A stretch of DNA of 64,000 nt from Syntrophaceae bacterium UBA2280 (GTDB lineage Bacteria; Desulfobacterota; Syntrophia; Syntrophales; Smithellaceae). Every line of letters starts with the position of its first letter. The stretch's first letter is position 1. The notes beneath the pieces were generated by a model, which was given only the letters and a program-made list of their open reading frames with translations, was not told the origin of the DNA and ran no database searches. A program made the translations under genes and the position numbers. The stretch spans positions 62,001-126,000 of the forward strand of contig DDWS01000004.1 in the NCBI GenBank assembly GCA_002347685.1, given 5' to 3'. Of the stretch, positions 52,643 to 61,710 are shown piece after piece.

Positions 52643-53182
52643 CTATTTTCTTTTTTCACGCAGGATTTCTCTTTCCGTCTCAAAGACAAACTTGATGATT
52701 TCATCGCGGACAAAATCATCGATTGCGATAAAGTGCACCGCAGTGTTGTAGTTAGGATGCGGTACGGCCACATCCACCACTTCCCCGTAGAGAAAGAGTG
52801 CCATCGGCCTTTGCATGGTGAGCATAAGCTTGATTTCCAGGATATCACCCGGCTCGAAAGAGCAGTCGGAAAAAAAACTCATTCCGCCGCCACCAATATT
52901 CACTTTCGTCATATTCATACAATGAAACCCGTCTTGCTGAATGGTCATCATGCGGATGATTTCATTGAGCTTCAAATTAATCGTCTGAAGCCATTGTGCA
53001 ATAATCTGATCGTCAGGATTGGGCAAAGACTTGAATTCCGCCAGAAACGAATCCCCCGATGTTCTTGATCGCAGTTCTAAACGCCGTTCTTTATCAATTT
53101 TCTTAATTTCCACGGGGATATAGATTTCAACGCGTGAATATTCCCGCTTGTTGTCAGAATCTGTGATCAGTTCGTCCGTCAT
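52643..53182 (-). CDS. PilZ-domain protein, probable c-di-GMP effector upstream of motA
   Basis: A 179-residue protein. R13-E-Y-S-R17 fits the RxxxR half of the c-di-GMP site. The second half (usually [D/N]xSxxG) is NIGGGG, with Ser replaced by Gly, which may weaken or alter nucleotide binding. N-terminal residues to ~95 resemble a YcgR-like regulator domain, C-terminal part the PilZ barrel. Its place directly upstream of motA-motB strongly suggests control of stator activity, as for YcgR or PilZ brakes elsewhere. The ATG has AAAGGATC just upstream. Confidence 0.8.
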   Translation of the reverse strand: MTDELITDSDNKREYSRVEIYIPVEIKKIDKERRLELRSRTSGDSFLAEFKSLPNPDDQIIAQWLQTINLKLNEIIRMMTIQQDGFHCMNMTKVNIGGGGMSFFSDCSFEPGDILEIKLMLTMQRPMALFLYGEVVDVAVPHPNYNTAVHFIAIDDFVRDEIIKFVFETEREILREKRK

Positions 53183-53220
53183 GAGTGATCCTTTTTACTA
53201 ATATCGTTGGTTGATCATCA

Positions 53221-53236
53221 TGCAATGAAAATGCCA
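53221..53236 (-). promoter_or_regulatory. Sigma-54 promoter of PilZ-motA-motB operon
   Basis: Read on the minus strand, TGGCATTTTCATTGCA has GG and GC ten bases apart and an intact TTGCA; it is the best consensus match in the window. It lies about 40-55 bases before the PilZ start codon at 53182. Confidence 0.8.
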
Positions 53237-53321
53237 CTTTGCTTTAATAGCTTTTTCTATGAAGAAAACGCGTCAAATTCCCGTTTCGCTGCATATTGCC
53301 GATGTGATGAAAGATCTTAGT

Positions 53322-53355
53322 GTCAAATAATTGGCTATTCGGCTGGCTATTTGAC
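53322..53355. repeat. Inverted repeat between divergent motility promoters
   Basis: GTCAAATA (53322-53329) and TATTTGAC (53348-53355) are perfect 8-base complementary arms about 18 bases apart. They sit between two sigma-54 promoters facing opposite ways and could be an activator binding site (FlrC/NtrC-like) shared by both. Confidence 0.4.
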
Positions 53356-53431
53356 AGATTATTGATGCAAAAGAAGAACCCGTAGAAAACGTTTCATTGC
53401 CTTTCACATTGATAATATTGTATAATTCTTA

Positions 53432-53447
53432 TGGTATGTATTTTGCT
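53432..53447 (+). promoter_or_regulatory. Sigma-54 promoter of SPOR-TPR/FlrBC genes
   Basis: TGGTATGTATTTTGCT has the GG-N10-GC spacing and a TTGC -12 element. It lies about 30 bases before the start codon at 53480; the predicted start site is near 53458. Confidence 0.7.
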
Positions 53448-53479
53448 GTGCATAATCAAAAAAGTGACGACTGAAAAAC

Positions 53480-56239
53480 ATGCTTTGGAATAATCATCGA
53501 TTTCATAAAATAGTTTTTTTCTTTGCGGTTGTCCTCATCTGGACGGCATTGTGCGCTTCTGCGGCCCTGGCCAAAACGTACGGTGTGCATTTTTCTTCCT
53601 ACAAAACGCTTAAGCAGGCTGAAGAAGAAATCGGGAAAATGAAATCGCTCGGATATGAGGCATACGCCGTTGAGACAGATTTGCAGGATATGGGCATATG
53701 GCATCGGGTGTTTGCGGGAAGGTATGACACTCACCGAAAAGCCGTTGTCGCTGCGGAACGGATGAAGAAAAAGAAGATCATCGATCAGTATTTTATTCGT
53801 GTTGTGCCCCAGACGGTTGTGCGAGAGAAACAGGTAGTAGCGTCTGCGGCGAAAAAAACACAAGATGCACAGTCCCTTTCGAAAAAGGCTTTCGTGGTTG
53901 GAAACACCACCAGCAAACGGTATCATCTGCCGGGTATGCCCTATTACAGCAAGGTCAGAAAACATCACCGGGTCTTGTTTTCCTCGGAACAGGAAGCCAT
54001 TGCACAGGGATATTACAAGGCCGGTACTGGCCCGGATGCGGAGAAATCACAAGAGAAGCCCGTTTTGGAAAGAAAGCCCATTCCGGAAAGAAAAGCCGTT
54101 CCAAAAATGCCGCCTGTTTCCCTGGAACCCTTAACAGCACCGCAACCGGCAGACGGACCCCCGCCGGCGGCACCCCGAAGCTCCGGCGCGAAAAACATCC
54201 TCGAACCGCTCAAATTAATTGATGAAAGCCTCGTGGACAGCATGGAATTCAAACATCCGGACGATTTAGAGATCGTCGAGCCTGAATCGGGCTCACCCCT
54301 GTACAGTCAGGCGCTGGGAGAATTAAAAGCCAAGAAGTACGAGCAGGCGCTTGTAACCTTCAAGGAGTTTATCTCCCGAGAGGACACGGACAAAGAATGG
54401 GGACAGCGGGCGCTGAGGCACATGGCGGATTGCCACTACTACCTGGGCAAACAGGGAAACAAGCAAAATCTGCTGATTGCCGCCGAATTTTATAAAAATA
54501 CGCTTCAGAGTTTTCCAGATCCGCGGCCGGAAAATGCCTTGACTTACTATCGTCTCGCCCGCACCTATGAACATCTGAAATACTATTCGGAAAGCATCCG
54601 GCAGTACCAGAATCTGATTGCTAAATATCCTGATTCTTCTTATGAGGCCGAAGGCTATTTCAAGATAGGCGATATTTATTATCAGGACGGCAAATACGTG
54701 CAGGCCGCCGACAGTCTGATTCACTATCTCCGCAAGTACAGGGGAGCGATACGCGCCAAAGAATCTTTTTATCTGATTGCCCATGCATTTTATAAATCCA
54801 GGCAATCGGCCAACGCTGAAATATGGTTTCGGGATGCGCAAAAAAAATGGCCGTCGCTCGTCGGTGTGCCGCGCGGAATCATCCTGGATCTCGGTCTGCA
54901 CAAGATGGAGATGCGCCGGTACAATGAAGCGATCAGCGCTTTCTCATATTATGCCAATCTATACCCGGAGGATGAAAAGATCCGCGAAGTTCTGCTGCAT
55001 CTGGCCGATGCCTACGTCAAAGACGGTCAGTTTTCGTCCGCTCTGGCCGTCTATAGCCGGATCATTGACAAATATCCGGATCATCCCGACGCGACCCCGG
55101 CAATACTGGCCATGGCATCGCTGGGTGTCCAAAAACCGGGCGTGAAGGCGTTTTCTCATATGAACCACCTGCACTACTATCAAAATCCCATCGATGCCTA
55201 CGATACGGTCATCATGAAATACCCAACCACCCCATATGCCGAAGAAGCGCTTTTGAAGAAGGGGGACGCGCTGGCCGGAACAAAACAGAAGCGCCGGGCG
55301 GCCGAAATTTATCTGGAATTTCTCAATTTGTACCCGGAAAGCAAACTGGCGGCGGATGCCGCGCGGGGTCTGAAATCGGCTTCAGCGGATATGATTGATG
55401 AATATTACGCAAAAAAGGACTATCTGGCTGTTGCCTATATTTACTTTACCTCGTTTGGTTCCGTTGCGCTTAAGGAGGATGAATACGACCAGATGAACAA
55501 GATTGCGCAGAGTTTAAAAGCGCTGGGCCTTATGGACGACTACCAAAGGATTCTGGCCGCCTATCTTGGGGTTGCAAAGGACGAAGCCAGCATCAATCAG
55601 GTTAGTATCGACATGGCCGAGGGTTTGATGATTCAGGGAAAATATAATCAGGCCGAGCGTCTGCTTTCGGATCTGATGGGTAAACCGTCCGTGAAAAAAG
55701 ACGCCGCGACCTTGACAGCCGTTCGCTCAAATCTGGCCGACATTTCATTTCGGCGGGGACGATACGGACAAGCCGCAGCCGATTACGGGGATGTGGTGCG
55801 TTCCGGTCAGAAGTTAGGTGAGCCGGCGCGTGTCTATACCAATTACGCCAGAGCACTACGTGAACAAAATGAAAACGTCCAGGCGCTGCAAACCTATCTG
55901 GCGGCGCTCAAGTACTTTAACGGAGAGAAAAAACAGAAAGTCAACGCGGGCGTGGCCTATAAGGAAATTGGAGATTTATATCTGCAGGCCAAAAACTTGC
56001 CCGACGGCGCACAGATGTATTCCAAATCCGTCCAAAATACGGAGAACCGGGAATTAAGGCTGTGGTCTCAGTTTCTTCTGGGCCAGGCCTATATGCAGAT
56101 GTCACGGACCGACGATGCGCAAAACACGTTCAATCAGATCAGGGCCGCTGCGGGGACCGACGGTTTCTGGGGTACCGTGCTGGATTACTACATCAGTGAC
56201 AGGCAGTGGTGGGAAAAGTACGGATCTCAAATAAAGTAA
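53480..56239 (+). CDS. Exported SPOR-TPR repeat protein
   Basis: A 919-residue secreted or periplasmic protein. Residues 1-32 are a signal peptide (FFFAVVLIWTALCASAALA). Residues about 33-110 look like a SPOR-type peptidoglycan-binding domain (YGVHFSSYKTLKQAEEEIGKM). A Pro-rich linker (residues about 175-235) leads into about a dozen TPR-like repeats (YSQALGELKAKKYEQALVTF, YPDSSYEAEGYFKIGDIYY, YLEFLNLYPESKLAADA). Such proteins scaffold envelope complexes; its position between sigma-54 promoters and the FlrB/FlrC genes ties it to flagellar assembly or positioning at the cell wall. The next gene overlaps or directly follows. Function is inference. Confidence 0.75.
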   Translation: MLWNNHRFHKIVFFFAVVLIWTALCASAALAKTYGVHFSSYKTLKQAEEEIGKMKSLGYEAYAVETDLQDMGIWHRVFAGRYDTHRKAVVAAERMKKKKIIDQYFIRVVPQTVVREKQVVASAAKKTQDAQSLSKKAFVVGNTTSKRYHLPGMPYYSKVRKHHRVLFSSEQEAIAQGYYKAGTGPDAEKSQEKPVLERKPIPERKAVPKMPPVSLEPLTAPQPADGPPPAAPRSSGAKNILEPLKLIDESLVDSMEFKHPDDLEIVEPESGSPLYSQALGELKAKKYEQALVTFKEFISREDTDKEWGQRALRHMADCHYYLGKQGNKQNLLIAAEFYKNTLQSFPDPRPENALTYYRLARTYEHLKYYSESIRQYQNLIAKYPDSSYEAEGYFKIGDIYYQDGKYVQAADSLIHYLRKYRGAIRAKESFYLIAHAFYKSRQSANAEIWFRDAQKKWPSLVGVPRGIILDLGLHKMEMRRYNEAISAFSYYANLYPEDEKIREVLLHLADAYVKDGQFSSALAVYSRIIDKYPDHPDATPAILAMASLGVQKPGVKAFSHMNHLHYYQNPIDAYDTVIMKYPTTPYAEEALLKKGDALAGTKQKRRAAEIYLEFLNLYPESKLAADAARGLKSASADMIDEYYAKKDYLAVAYIYFTSFGSVALKEDEYDQMNKIAQSLKALGLMDDYQRILAAYLGVAKDEASINQVSIDMAEGLMIQGKYNQAERLLSDLMGKPSVKKDAATLTAVRSNLADISFRRGRYGQAAADYGDVVRSGQKLGEPARVYTNYARALREQNENVQALQTYLAALKYFNGEKKQKVNAGVAYKEIGDLYLQAKNLPDGAQMYSKSVQNTENRELRLWSQFLLGQAYMQMSRTDDAQNTFNQIRAAAGTDGFWGTVLDYYISDRQWWEKYGSQIK

Positions 56240-56259
56240 CAAGGAACAGGAATCAGCGC

Positions 56260-57480
56260 ATGCAAGATTTGGCCGAACTGCAGAAATCATTTGAAAGCTT
56301 CAATAAAGCGACGGCGGAGCTTGAGCGAGCCTATCTGCGGCTCGAAGAGAGGTTTGCCCTGCTCAACCAGGAGCTGGAGGAGAAAAACGCCGAACTCATC
56401 AAGACCGTTACGGAAAAAGAGCAGACGAAGAACTATCTGCAAAATATTCTGGAGAGCCTGATCAACGGTGTCATCGTGACGGATCTCAACGGGCGGATAT
56501 CCACGCTCAACTCGTGTGCGGAAGTATTTACCGGCGCGCGTCAATCGGAGGTGACAGGACGACACATCGGTATCCTGCTGGAATCGATGACAGGTCATGA
56601 CTGGCAGACGATGAACCTGGAAGAATATTTTAAGGGGGAGTCCGGGCACAAGGTGAAAATAAATGACAGGACCCTCGAAATATTCGGGTCGCCTTTTCAA
56701 TCCACCGATGGTGAAACGATAGGGCATGTCCTTGTGCTGCGTGATATCACGAGGATCGAGCGGCTCGAAGAGATGGCCAAGAGAACCGAGAAGTTCGAAT
56801 CGATGGGCGAAATGGCCGCCAATATCGCCCATGAAGTCCGCAATCCTCTCGGCAGTATCGAATTATTCGCTTCACTGCTTTTAAAAAAGCTAAGCGATCC
56901 GAAGGATCGGGAGCGGGTTGTGCAGATTATTTCCTCGGTAAAAAATGTGGACAACAAAATATCGAACCTGCTTTTGTTTACGCGCAGACCCACACCGCAG
57001 ATGCGGCGCATGAATCTGCGCAAGGTCCTGGCGGAGGTGATCAGCTTTTCCGATCAGATTATGGAGCAAGGCGGCATAGAATTGTCCGTCCGGTACGCGG
57101 ATGAGGACATGGACATCGCCGGGGATCCGGAAATGATCAAACAGGTCTTTTTGAATATTCTGCTCAATGCCCAGCAGGCCATGCCGGAAGGAGGGAGGCT
57201 GAATGTCATGACGCGAATTTTGCCCCGCAGTCTTCTGGCGGACGATCAGCAGATCGCGGAAGTCATTTTTCAAGACATAGGCCCGGGCATTCCAGAATCC
57301 AATCTCTCCCGGATATTTGATCCGTTTTTCAGCAATCGCGAAGGCGGATCCGGGCTGGGTCTGGCTATTGTGCATAATATTGTCAGTGAACATCAGGGTT
57401 CGATATCAGTGGAAAACGCGCCACAGGGAGGCATGATCGTCAATGTCGGTTTTCCCGTGCTGCCGGCAGATCGCTCTTGA
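56260..57480 (+). CDS. PAS-domain sensor histidine kinase, FlrB/FleS-like
   Basis: A 406-residue soluble kinase with no membrane segment. Residues about 1-70 are a coiled coil; ~70-175 a PAS domain (GVIVTDLNGRISTLNS); then HisKA with the phospho-His in ANIAHEVRNPLGSIELF, and HATPase motifs NILLNAQQAMPEGG, DIGPGIPES, GSGLGLAIVHN. It would phosphorylate the FlrC-like regulator encoded 15 bases downstream, controlling the mid-class flagellar genes. ATG 56260 with AAGGAACAGGA upstream is preferred over a start at 56206 that overlaps the SPOR-TPR gene. Confidence 0.88.
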   Translation: MQDLAELQKSFESFNKATAELERAYLRLEERFALLNQELEEKNAELIKTVTEKEQTKNYLQNILESLINGVIVTDLNGRISTLNSCAEVFTGARQSEVTGRHIGILLESMTGHDWQTMNLEEYFKGESGHKVKINDRTLEIFGSPFQSTDGETIGHVLVLRDITRIERLEEMAKRTEKFESMGEMAANIAHEVRNPLGSIELFASLLLKKLSDPKDRERVVQIISSVKNVDNKISNLLLFTRRPTPQMRRMNLRKVLAEVISFSDQIMEQGGIELSVRYADEDMDIAGDPEMIKQVFLNILLNAQQAMPEGGRLNVMTRILPRSLLADDQQIAEVIFQDIGPGIPESNLSRIFDPFFSNREGGSGLGLAIVHNIVSEHQGSISVENAPQGGMIVNVGFPVLPADRS

Positions 57481-57495
57481 AGGGGGATATTGTAG

Positions 57496-58905
57496 ATGTC
57501 CAACGCGGAAAAATTGTTGATTGTTGATGACGATCAGTCCATGAGGATGGCTCTTTCCGAGTCGCTGACCTCCTGCGGCTATGATGTGGAAACAGCCGAA
57601 AACGGAGCGGATGCGCTCGTCAAGTTCAAAAGCGGCCGGTTTGCCGGCGTCGTCACCGATATGCGGATGCCGAAAATGAGCGGCATGGACGTTTTAAGAG
57701 GCGTCAAAAGAATATCCCCTCAAACGCCCGTGATTCTGATCACGGCGTACGGTACCGTCAACACGGCTGTGGAAGCCATGAAAGAGGGTGCTTCCGAATT
57801 TATCATGAAACCGTTTTCACTCGACGACCTCGAGTTTGCCGTCAAAAATGTGCTGGCCGCCAATGTGCAGGCCGGCATGGATGCGGAAGAGCAGTCAAAA
57901 GAGGGGGCGGTGTATCCGCACAAAGAGATTATCACCCAGGACAAAAAAATTCTCGAGCTTCTCGATATGCTCAAGACGGTCGCGCCGAGCAAATCCAGCA
58001 TCATGATCCAGGGGGAAAGCGGAACCGGGAAGGAGCTTTTTGCCCGTTTCGTTTATCGTCACAGCCACCGGCGCAAGATGCCCTTTATCGCGGTGAATTG
58101 CGCGGCCATTCCCGCGCAGCTTCTGGAAAGTGAAATGTTCGGCTTTGAAAAGGGTGCTTTCACCGGCGCGTCGGTCAAGAAACTCGGTAAATTCGAACTG
58201 GCCGACGGCGGAACACTCCTTCTCGATGAAATATCCGAAATGGATATGGGCCTGCAGGCAAAATTGCTGCGCGTCATTCAGGAGTCGGAGGTCGACCGCC
58301 TGGGCGGCAGGATGCCTGTCCCGGTGGATGTGCGGCTGATTGCCACCACGAATGCCGATTTGCAGCAGAGAATTCTGCAGAAGACGTTTCGCAGCGATCT
58401 TTATTACCGCCTCAATGTGATCCCGGTGATTGTTCCGCCGCTGCGGGAGCGAAGCGGCGATATTTTGCTTCTGGCTGACTATTTTATCCGTAAATACAGC
58501 GAAGTCAATGAGAAGAAAGAACCGGGGCTGACTCAAGATGCCAAATCCATCATGATGGCTTATGACTGGCCGGGAAACGTCCGCGAACTCGAAAATGTCA
58601 TCGAACGGGCGGTACTCATCTGCGCGGGAGGGCCTATCGGCGCAGGGCATCTTTTTCTAAAGAAGGATTCCGGGCGCGAAAAGGCGGCAAGGGTGGGTGA
58701 GGGCGATACGGAGGTACGGCGTCAGGAAAATGACGGCGATCAGTCAAACACCCTGTATCAGATGGAAAAAAATATGATTTTTGACACGCTCAATAAAGTT
58801 AACTGGAATAAGACGAAAGCGTCAAAAATATTAGGCATCAGCGTGCGTACCATGCGCAATAAATTAAACGAGTACGGTATCCAGGATCCGAATTCGGAAG
58901 ATTGA
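57496..58905 (+). CDS. Sigma-54 response regulator, FlrC/FleR-like
   Basis: A 469-residue activator. Residues 1-120: receiver with Asp in FAGVVTDMRMPKMSGM. Residues about 150-380: AAA+ domain, GESGTGKE Walker A, GAFTGA sigma-54 loop, GGTLLLDEISEM Walker B. Residues about 425-469: Fis-type HTH (NKTKASKILGISVRTMRNKLNEYG). Its place after a PAS kinase and before flgB makes it the FlrC/FleR equivalent that would activate the sigma-54 promoter at 58914. A long linker of ~45 residues precedes the HTH. Confidence 0.92.
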   Translation: MSNAEKLLIVDDDQSMRMALSESLTSCGYDVETAENGADALVKFKSGRFAGVVTDMRMPKMSGMDVLRGVKRISPQTPVILITAYGTVNTAVEAMKEGASEFIMKPFSLDDLEFAVKNVLAANVQAGMDAEEQSKEGAVYPHKEIITQDKKILELLDMLKTVAPSKSSIMIQGESGTGKELFARFVYRHSHRRKMPFIAVNCAAIPAQLLESEMFGFEKGAFTGASVKKLGKFELADGGTLLLDEISEMDMGLQAKLLRVIQESEVDRLGGRMPVPVDVRLIATTNADLQQRILQKTFRSDLYYRLNVIPVIVPPLRERSGDILLLADYFIRKYSEVNEKKEPGLTQDAKSIMMAYDWPGNVRELENVIERAVLICAGGPIGAGHLFLKKDSGREKAARVGEGDTEVRRQENDGDQSNTLYQMEKNMIFDTLNKVNWNKTKASKILGISVRTMRNKLNEYGIQDPNSED

Positions 58906-58913
58906 GAGGATCC

Positions 58914-58929
58914 TGGTACGCGATTTGCA
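58914..58929 (+). promoter_or_regulatory. Sigma-54 promoter of flgBC-fliEFGHI operon
   Basis: TGGTACGCGATTTGCA has GG and GC ten bases apart with TTGCA intact, starting 9 bases after the FlrC-like stop codon. The flgB ATG is 25 bases beyond the -12 element, giving a short leader. Confidence 0.8.
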
Positions 58930-58953
58930 AACTTGTTTTGCGAGGCGATAAAA

Positions 58954-59334
58954 ATGGAACCACTGTTTGGGAAAACATTTAACACATTATCCACGATGAT
59001 GGATTACCGATCCGAGCGAAATAAGACAATCACATCTAATATCGCGAATTTGGATACGGAAGGTTATCGTCCGTCGGACTATGTTTTCAAAGATGATCTC
59101 AAGCGGGTTATGGATATGCAAATCAATCTCAAGCGGACGCATGAGAAACATTTTCCCAATGGCCGTGACGAAATTTCCGCAAATGACTTTAAAAAGGTGA
59201 CATCCGAAGAGAAAGTGGATCTGGACACGGAGATGACCAACCTGGCGGAGAACCATCTGATGTATAATTTGACCGTCGAATTATTGGCGCGTAAATTCAA
59301 AGGCATTCGAAATGTCTTAACGGAGGCCAAGTAA
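58954..59334 (+). CDS. flgB: Flagellar basal-body rod protein FlgB
   Basis: A 126-residue proximal rod protein. The N-terminal MDYRSERNKTITSNIANLDTEGYRPSDY is the rod-family signature (usually NxANxxTPGY), and the C-terminal heptad-like MTNLAENHLMYNLTVELLARKFKGIRNVL forms the partner helix. It is exported by the flagellar type III system. ATG 58954 with GAGGCG upstream is chosen over a start at 58933. First gene of the rod/MS-ring operon. Confidence 0.92.
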   Translation: MEPLFGKTFNTLSTMMDYRSERNKTITSNIANLDTEGYRPSDYVFKDDLKRVMDMQINLKRTHEKHFPNGRDEISANDFKKVTSEEKVDLDTEMTNLAENHLMYNLTVELLARKFKGIRNVLTEAK

Positions 59335-59335
59335 A

Positions 59336-59761
59336 ATGGATTTTATGACGACTTTCAAGATTACAGGAAGCGGATTGTCGGCGCAACGAAAGAAAATGGA
59401 CGTCGTCACCAGCAATATTGCAAACGTGTCCACCACCAGCACGCCTGAGGGCGGTCCCTACAAAAGGAAAGTCATGTCCTTCGCCGCGGATCCGCTGGAA
59501 AAAGGATTTGATGCAAAACTCAAAGACGCGGTCAACGCGGTCAAGGTCGGCCAGATCGTCGATGAGCAGGAGGGCTTCAAGAAAATATTCGATCCGGCAC
59601 ATCCCGACGCGGACAAAGACGGGATTGTAACCTTGCCCAATGTCAATTTGATGCTGGAGATGACCGATTTGATCACGGCTTCGCGCGCCTATGAGGCCAA
59701 TGCCACGGCGTTTGACGCACTCAAGAATATGGCGCTCAAGGCGATGGAGATCGGAAAATAA
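59336..59761 (+). CDS. flgC: Flagellar basal-body rod protein FlgC
   Basis: A 141-residue rod protein. ITGSGLSAQRKKMDVVTSNIANVSTTSTPEGGPYKRK at the N terminus and VNLMLEMTDLITASRAYEANATAFDALKNMALKAMEIGK at the C terminus are the two helices shared by all rod proteins. It begins immediately after flgB. Length is normal for FlgC. Confidence 0.95.
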   Translation: MDFMTTFKITGSGLSAQRKKMDVVTSNIANVSTTSTPEGGPYKRKVMSFAADPLEKGFDAKLKDAVNAVKVGQIVDEQEGFKKIFDPAHPDADKDGIVTLPNVNLMLEMTDLITASRAYEANATAFDALKNMALKAMEIGK

Positions 59762-59785
59762 CGAACTTTCAGGGAGTATGACGTC

Positions 59786-60100
59786 ATGACGGATATCTTT
59801 ATACGCAGCGCTGTGGATCCTCTGAAGCCCTTAACTGGTATTGAACCGCAAAAGCCCGACGGGGTGGGCCCATCCGCGGGCGGGTCTTTCGGAAACGCTC
59901 TGAAAGATGCGATATCGGACATCCATAAGCTGCAAAGCGACGCGGATCAGGCCATTGCCAAAGTGCAGCTCGAAGACGCGGGCTCCATTCACGAAGCGAT
60001 GATTGCGCTGGAGAAAGCCGGTATTTCCTTTCAGGTGATGATGCAGGTCCGTAATAAAATTCTGGATGCCTACCAGGAAGTCATGCGGATGCAGGTTTAG
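59786..60100 (+). CDS. fliE: Flagellar hook-basal body protein FliE
   Basis: A 104-residue rod-MS ring adapter. FGNALKDAISDIHKLQSDADQAIAKVQLEDAGSIHEAMIALEKAGISFQVMMQVRNKILDAYQEVMRMQV covers the whole family domain: the gap between FlgC and FliF is filled in the standard order. A proline-rich ~35-residue N terminus precedes it. Confidence 0.93.
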   Translation: MTDIFIRSAVDPLKPLTGIEPQKPDGVGPSAGGSFGNALKDAISDIHKLQSDADQAIAKVQLEDAGSIHEAMIALEKAGISFQVMMQVRNKILDAYQEVMRMQV

Positions 60101-60126
60101 CGTAACTCTTTGATCGGGATGATTTC

Positions 60127-61668
60127 ATGGACTCAATTTTACAATCGCTCACCAGGCTGTTTACCGGATTTGAAGCATTAAGCCCTACGCGGAAAGTCTC
60201 CGTGGTCATGGTCTTTCTCGTGGCGGCCGCCAGCATTGCGCTGATGGTCTACCTGACTGTGCAAGTCGAGTACCGGGTGCTTTTTTCGAATCTCTCCGCG
60301 GAGGACGGGGGAAGCATCGTGGAAAGACTCAGTGAGAGAAAAATCCCCTACCGGGTATCCGCCGGAGGCGGGACCATTTCCGTTCCGGCAAAACAGGTCT
60401 CCGAGTTGCGCCTTGAGATGGCAGCTTCCGGTTTGCCGCAGGGTGGTGGCGTCGGATTTGAAATCTTTGACAAAAAGACCCTGGGGGCAACCGAATTCGA
60501 ACAGCAGCTCAATTACCGGCGTGCACTTCAGGGCGAACTGACCCGCACGATCAACGGACTCGATGAAATTCAGTCCAGCCGCGTGCATATCGCTTTACCG
60601 AAGGATTCTCTTTTTACCGATCAGCAGAAAAAACCGACCGCGTCCGTAACCCTGCGAATAAAAGCAGGTAAAAGCCTGCGCCCCGCGCAGATTGAAGGCA
60701 TAGCTCATCTGGTGGCCAGTTCGATTGAGGGCATGAATCCGGGCGAGGTCATGATTGTCGATTCCCGCGGCAACATCCTTTCCGCCAAGCAGGATGACTC
60801 CAAACTTTCCGGTTTGACAGCAAGGCAGGTTGATTATCAGCGCAATATGGAACGCGATCTGGCCGCGCGTATTCAATCCATGCTGGAGAACGTGGTGGGG
60901 AAGGGCAACGCTGCCGTGCGTGTAGCGGCGGAACTGGACTTCCGCATTATGGAAAAAACGGAAGAAAGCTACGACCCGGAAGCGCAGGTGATTCGCAGCC
61001 GGCAGCGCAACGTGGAGACGGAACATGCCGTGGGGAATAACGCGGCCGTATCGGAAAGTCCGAAAAAAGAAAGCGTCGATGAAATCGTCAACTATGAGAT
61101 CAACCGGGTCGTCAGCAAGACCGTGATGCCGGTGGGTGAAACGAAGAAATTGTCCATTGCGGTTCTGGTGGACGGCAAGTATACGAAAAACGAAAACAAC
61201 GAAGAAGTCTATACGGCACTCACCGCCAATGAAATTGAATCCCTGGAAAATCTGGTACGCAAGTCCGCCGGTTTTGATGCCCAGCGGGGCGATCAGGTGG
61301 TCGTAACGAATATGCCGTTTCGTAAGGCGCAAATCGAAGAAATGGAAGGCGCTACCTTCCAGAATGCTGTGGATACCGCATCCCCGATTCTCAAGTATGT
61401 CGGAATATTCGCTCTGATCGGTTTTATCTTCCTGTTTATCCTGCGACCCCTGTTAAGAAGCGTGATGAGCGCCTCTGTGTCGCCTCCGATGGCGGAAGCA
61501 GGCGCCACTGCAGCAGGTGTCGCGGGTGGTGGTTATGCCCAGCAGGGGGCACAGGAGTACCGTCAGGCCGCAGCCGGGCGGTCGATGACGGAAACGGAGA
61601 TCGCCAGAGAAATGGCACGGGTCGACGCCAAGCAGTTCGCTGATATATTGCGCAACTGGATCAAGTAA
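60127..61668 (+). CDS. fliF: Flagellar MS-ring protein FliF
   Basis: A 513-residue membrane-ring protein. A membrane segment at about residues 23-43 is followed by the ring-building periplasmic domains (YRVLFSNLSAEDGGSIVERL, EFEQQLNYRRALQGELTRTI, SSRVHIALPKDSLF, KPTASVTLRIKAGKSL) and a second membrane segment at about 422-442. The cytoplasmic tail ends AREMARVDAKQFADILRNWIK, which binds FliG. All expected regions are present; the length is typical of deltaproteobacterial FliF. It begins 26 bases after fliE. Confidence 0.96.
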   Translation: MDSILQSLTRLFTGFEALSPTRKVSVVMVFLVAAASIALMVYLTVQVEYRVLFSNLSAEDGGSIVERLSERKIPYRVSAGGGTISVPAKQVSELRLEMAASGLPQGGGVGFEIFDKKTLGATEFEQQLNYRRALQGELTRTINGLDEIQSSRVHIALPKDSLFTDQQKKPTASVTLRIKAGKSLRPAQIEGIAHLVASSIEGMNPGEVMIVDSRGNILSAKQDDSKLSGLTARQVDYQRNMERDLAARIQSMLENVVGKGNAAVRVAAELDFRIMEKTEESYDPEAQVIRSRQRNVETEHAVGNNAAVSESPKKESVDEIVNYEINRVVSKTVMPVGETKKLSIAVLVDGKYTKNENNEEVYTALTANEIESLENLVRKSAGFDAQRGDQVVVTNMPFRKAQIEEMEGATFQNAVDTASPILKYVGIFALIGFIFLFILRPLLRSVMSASVSPPMAEAGATAAGVAGGGYAQQGAQEYRQAAAGRSMTETEIAREMARVDAKQFADILRNWIK

Positions 61669-61710
61669 CCAAATCAAAGATGAAGATGTGTTTCATCAAA
61701 AGAGGACCGT

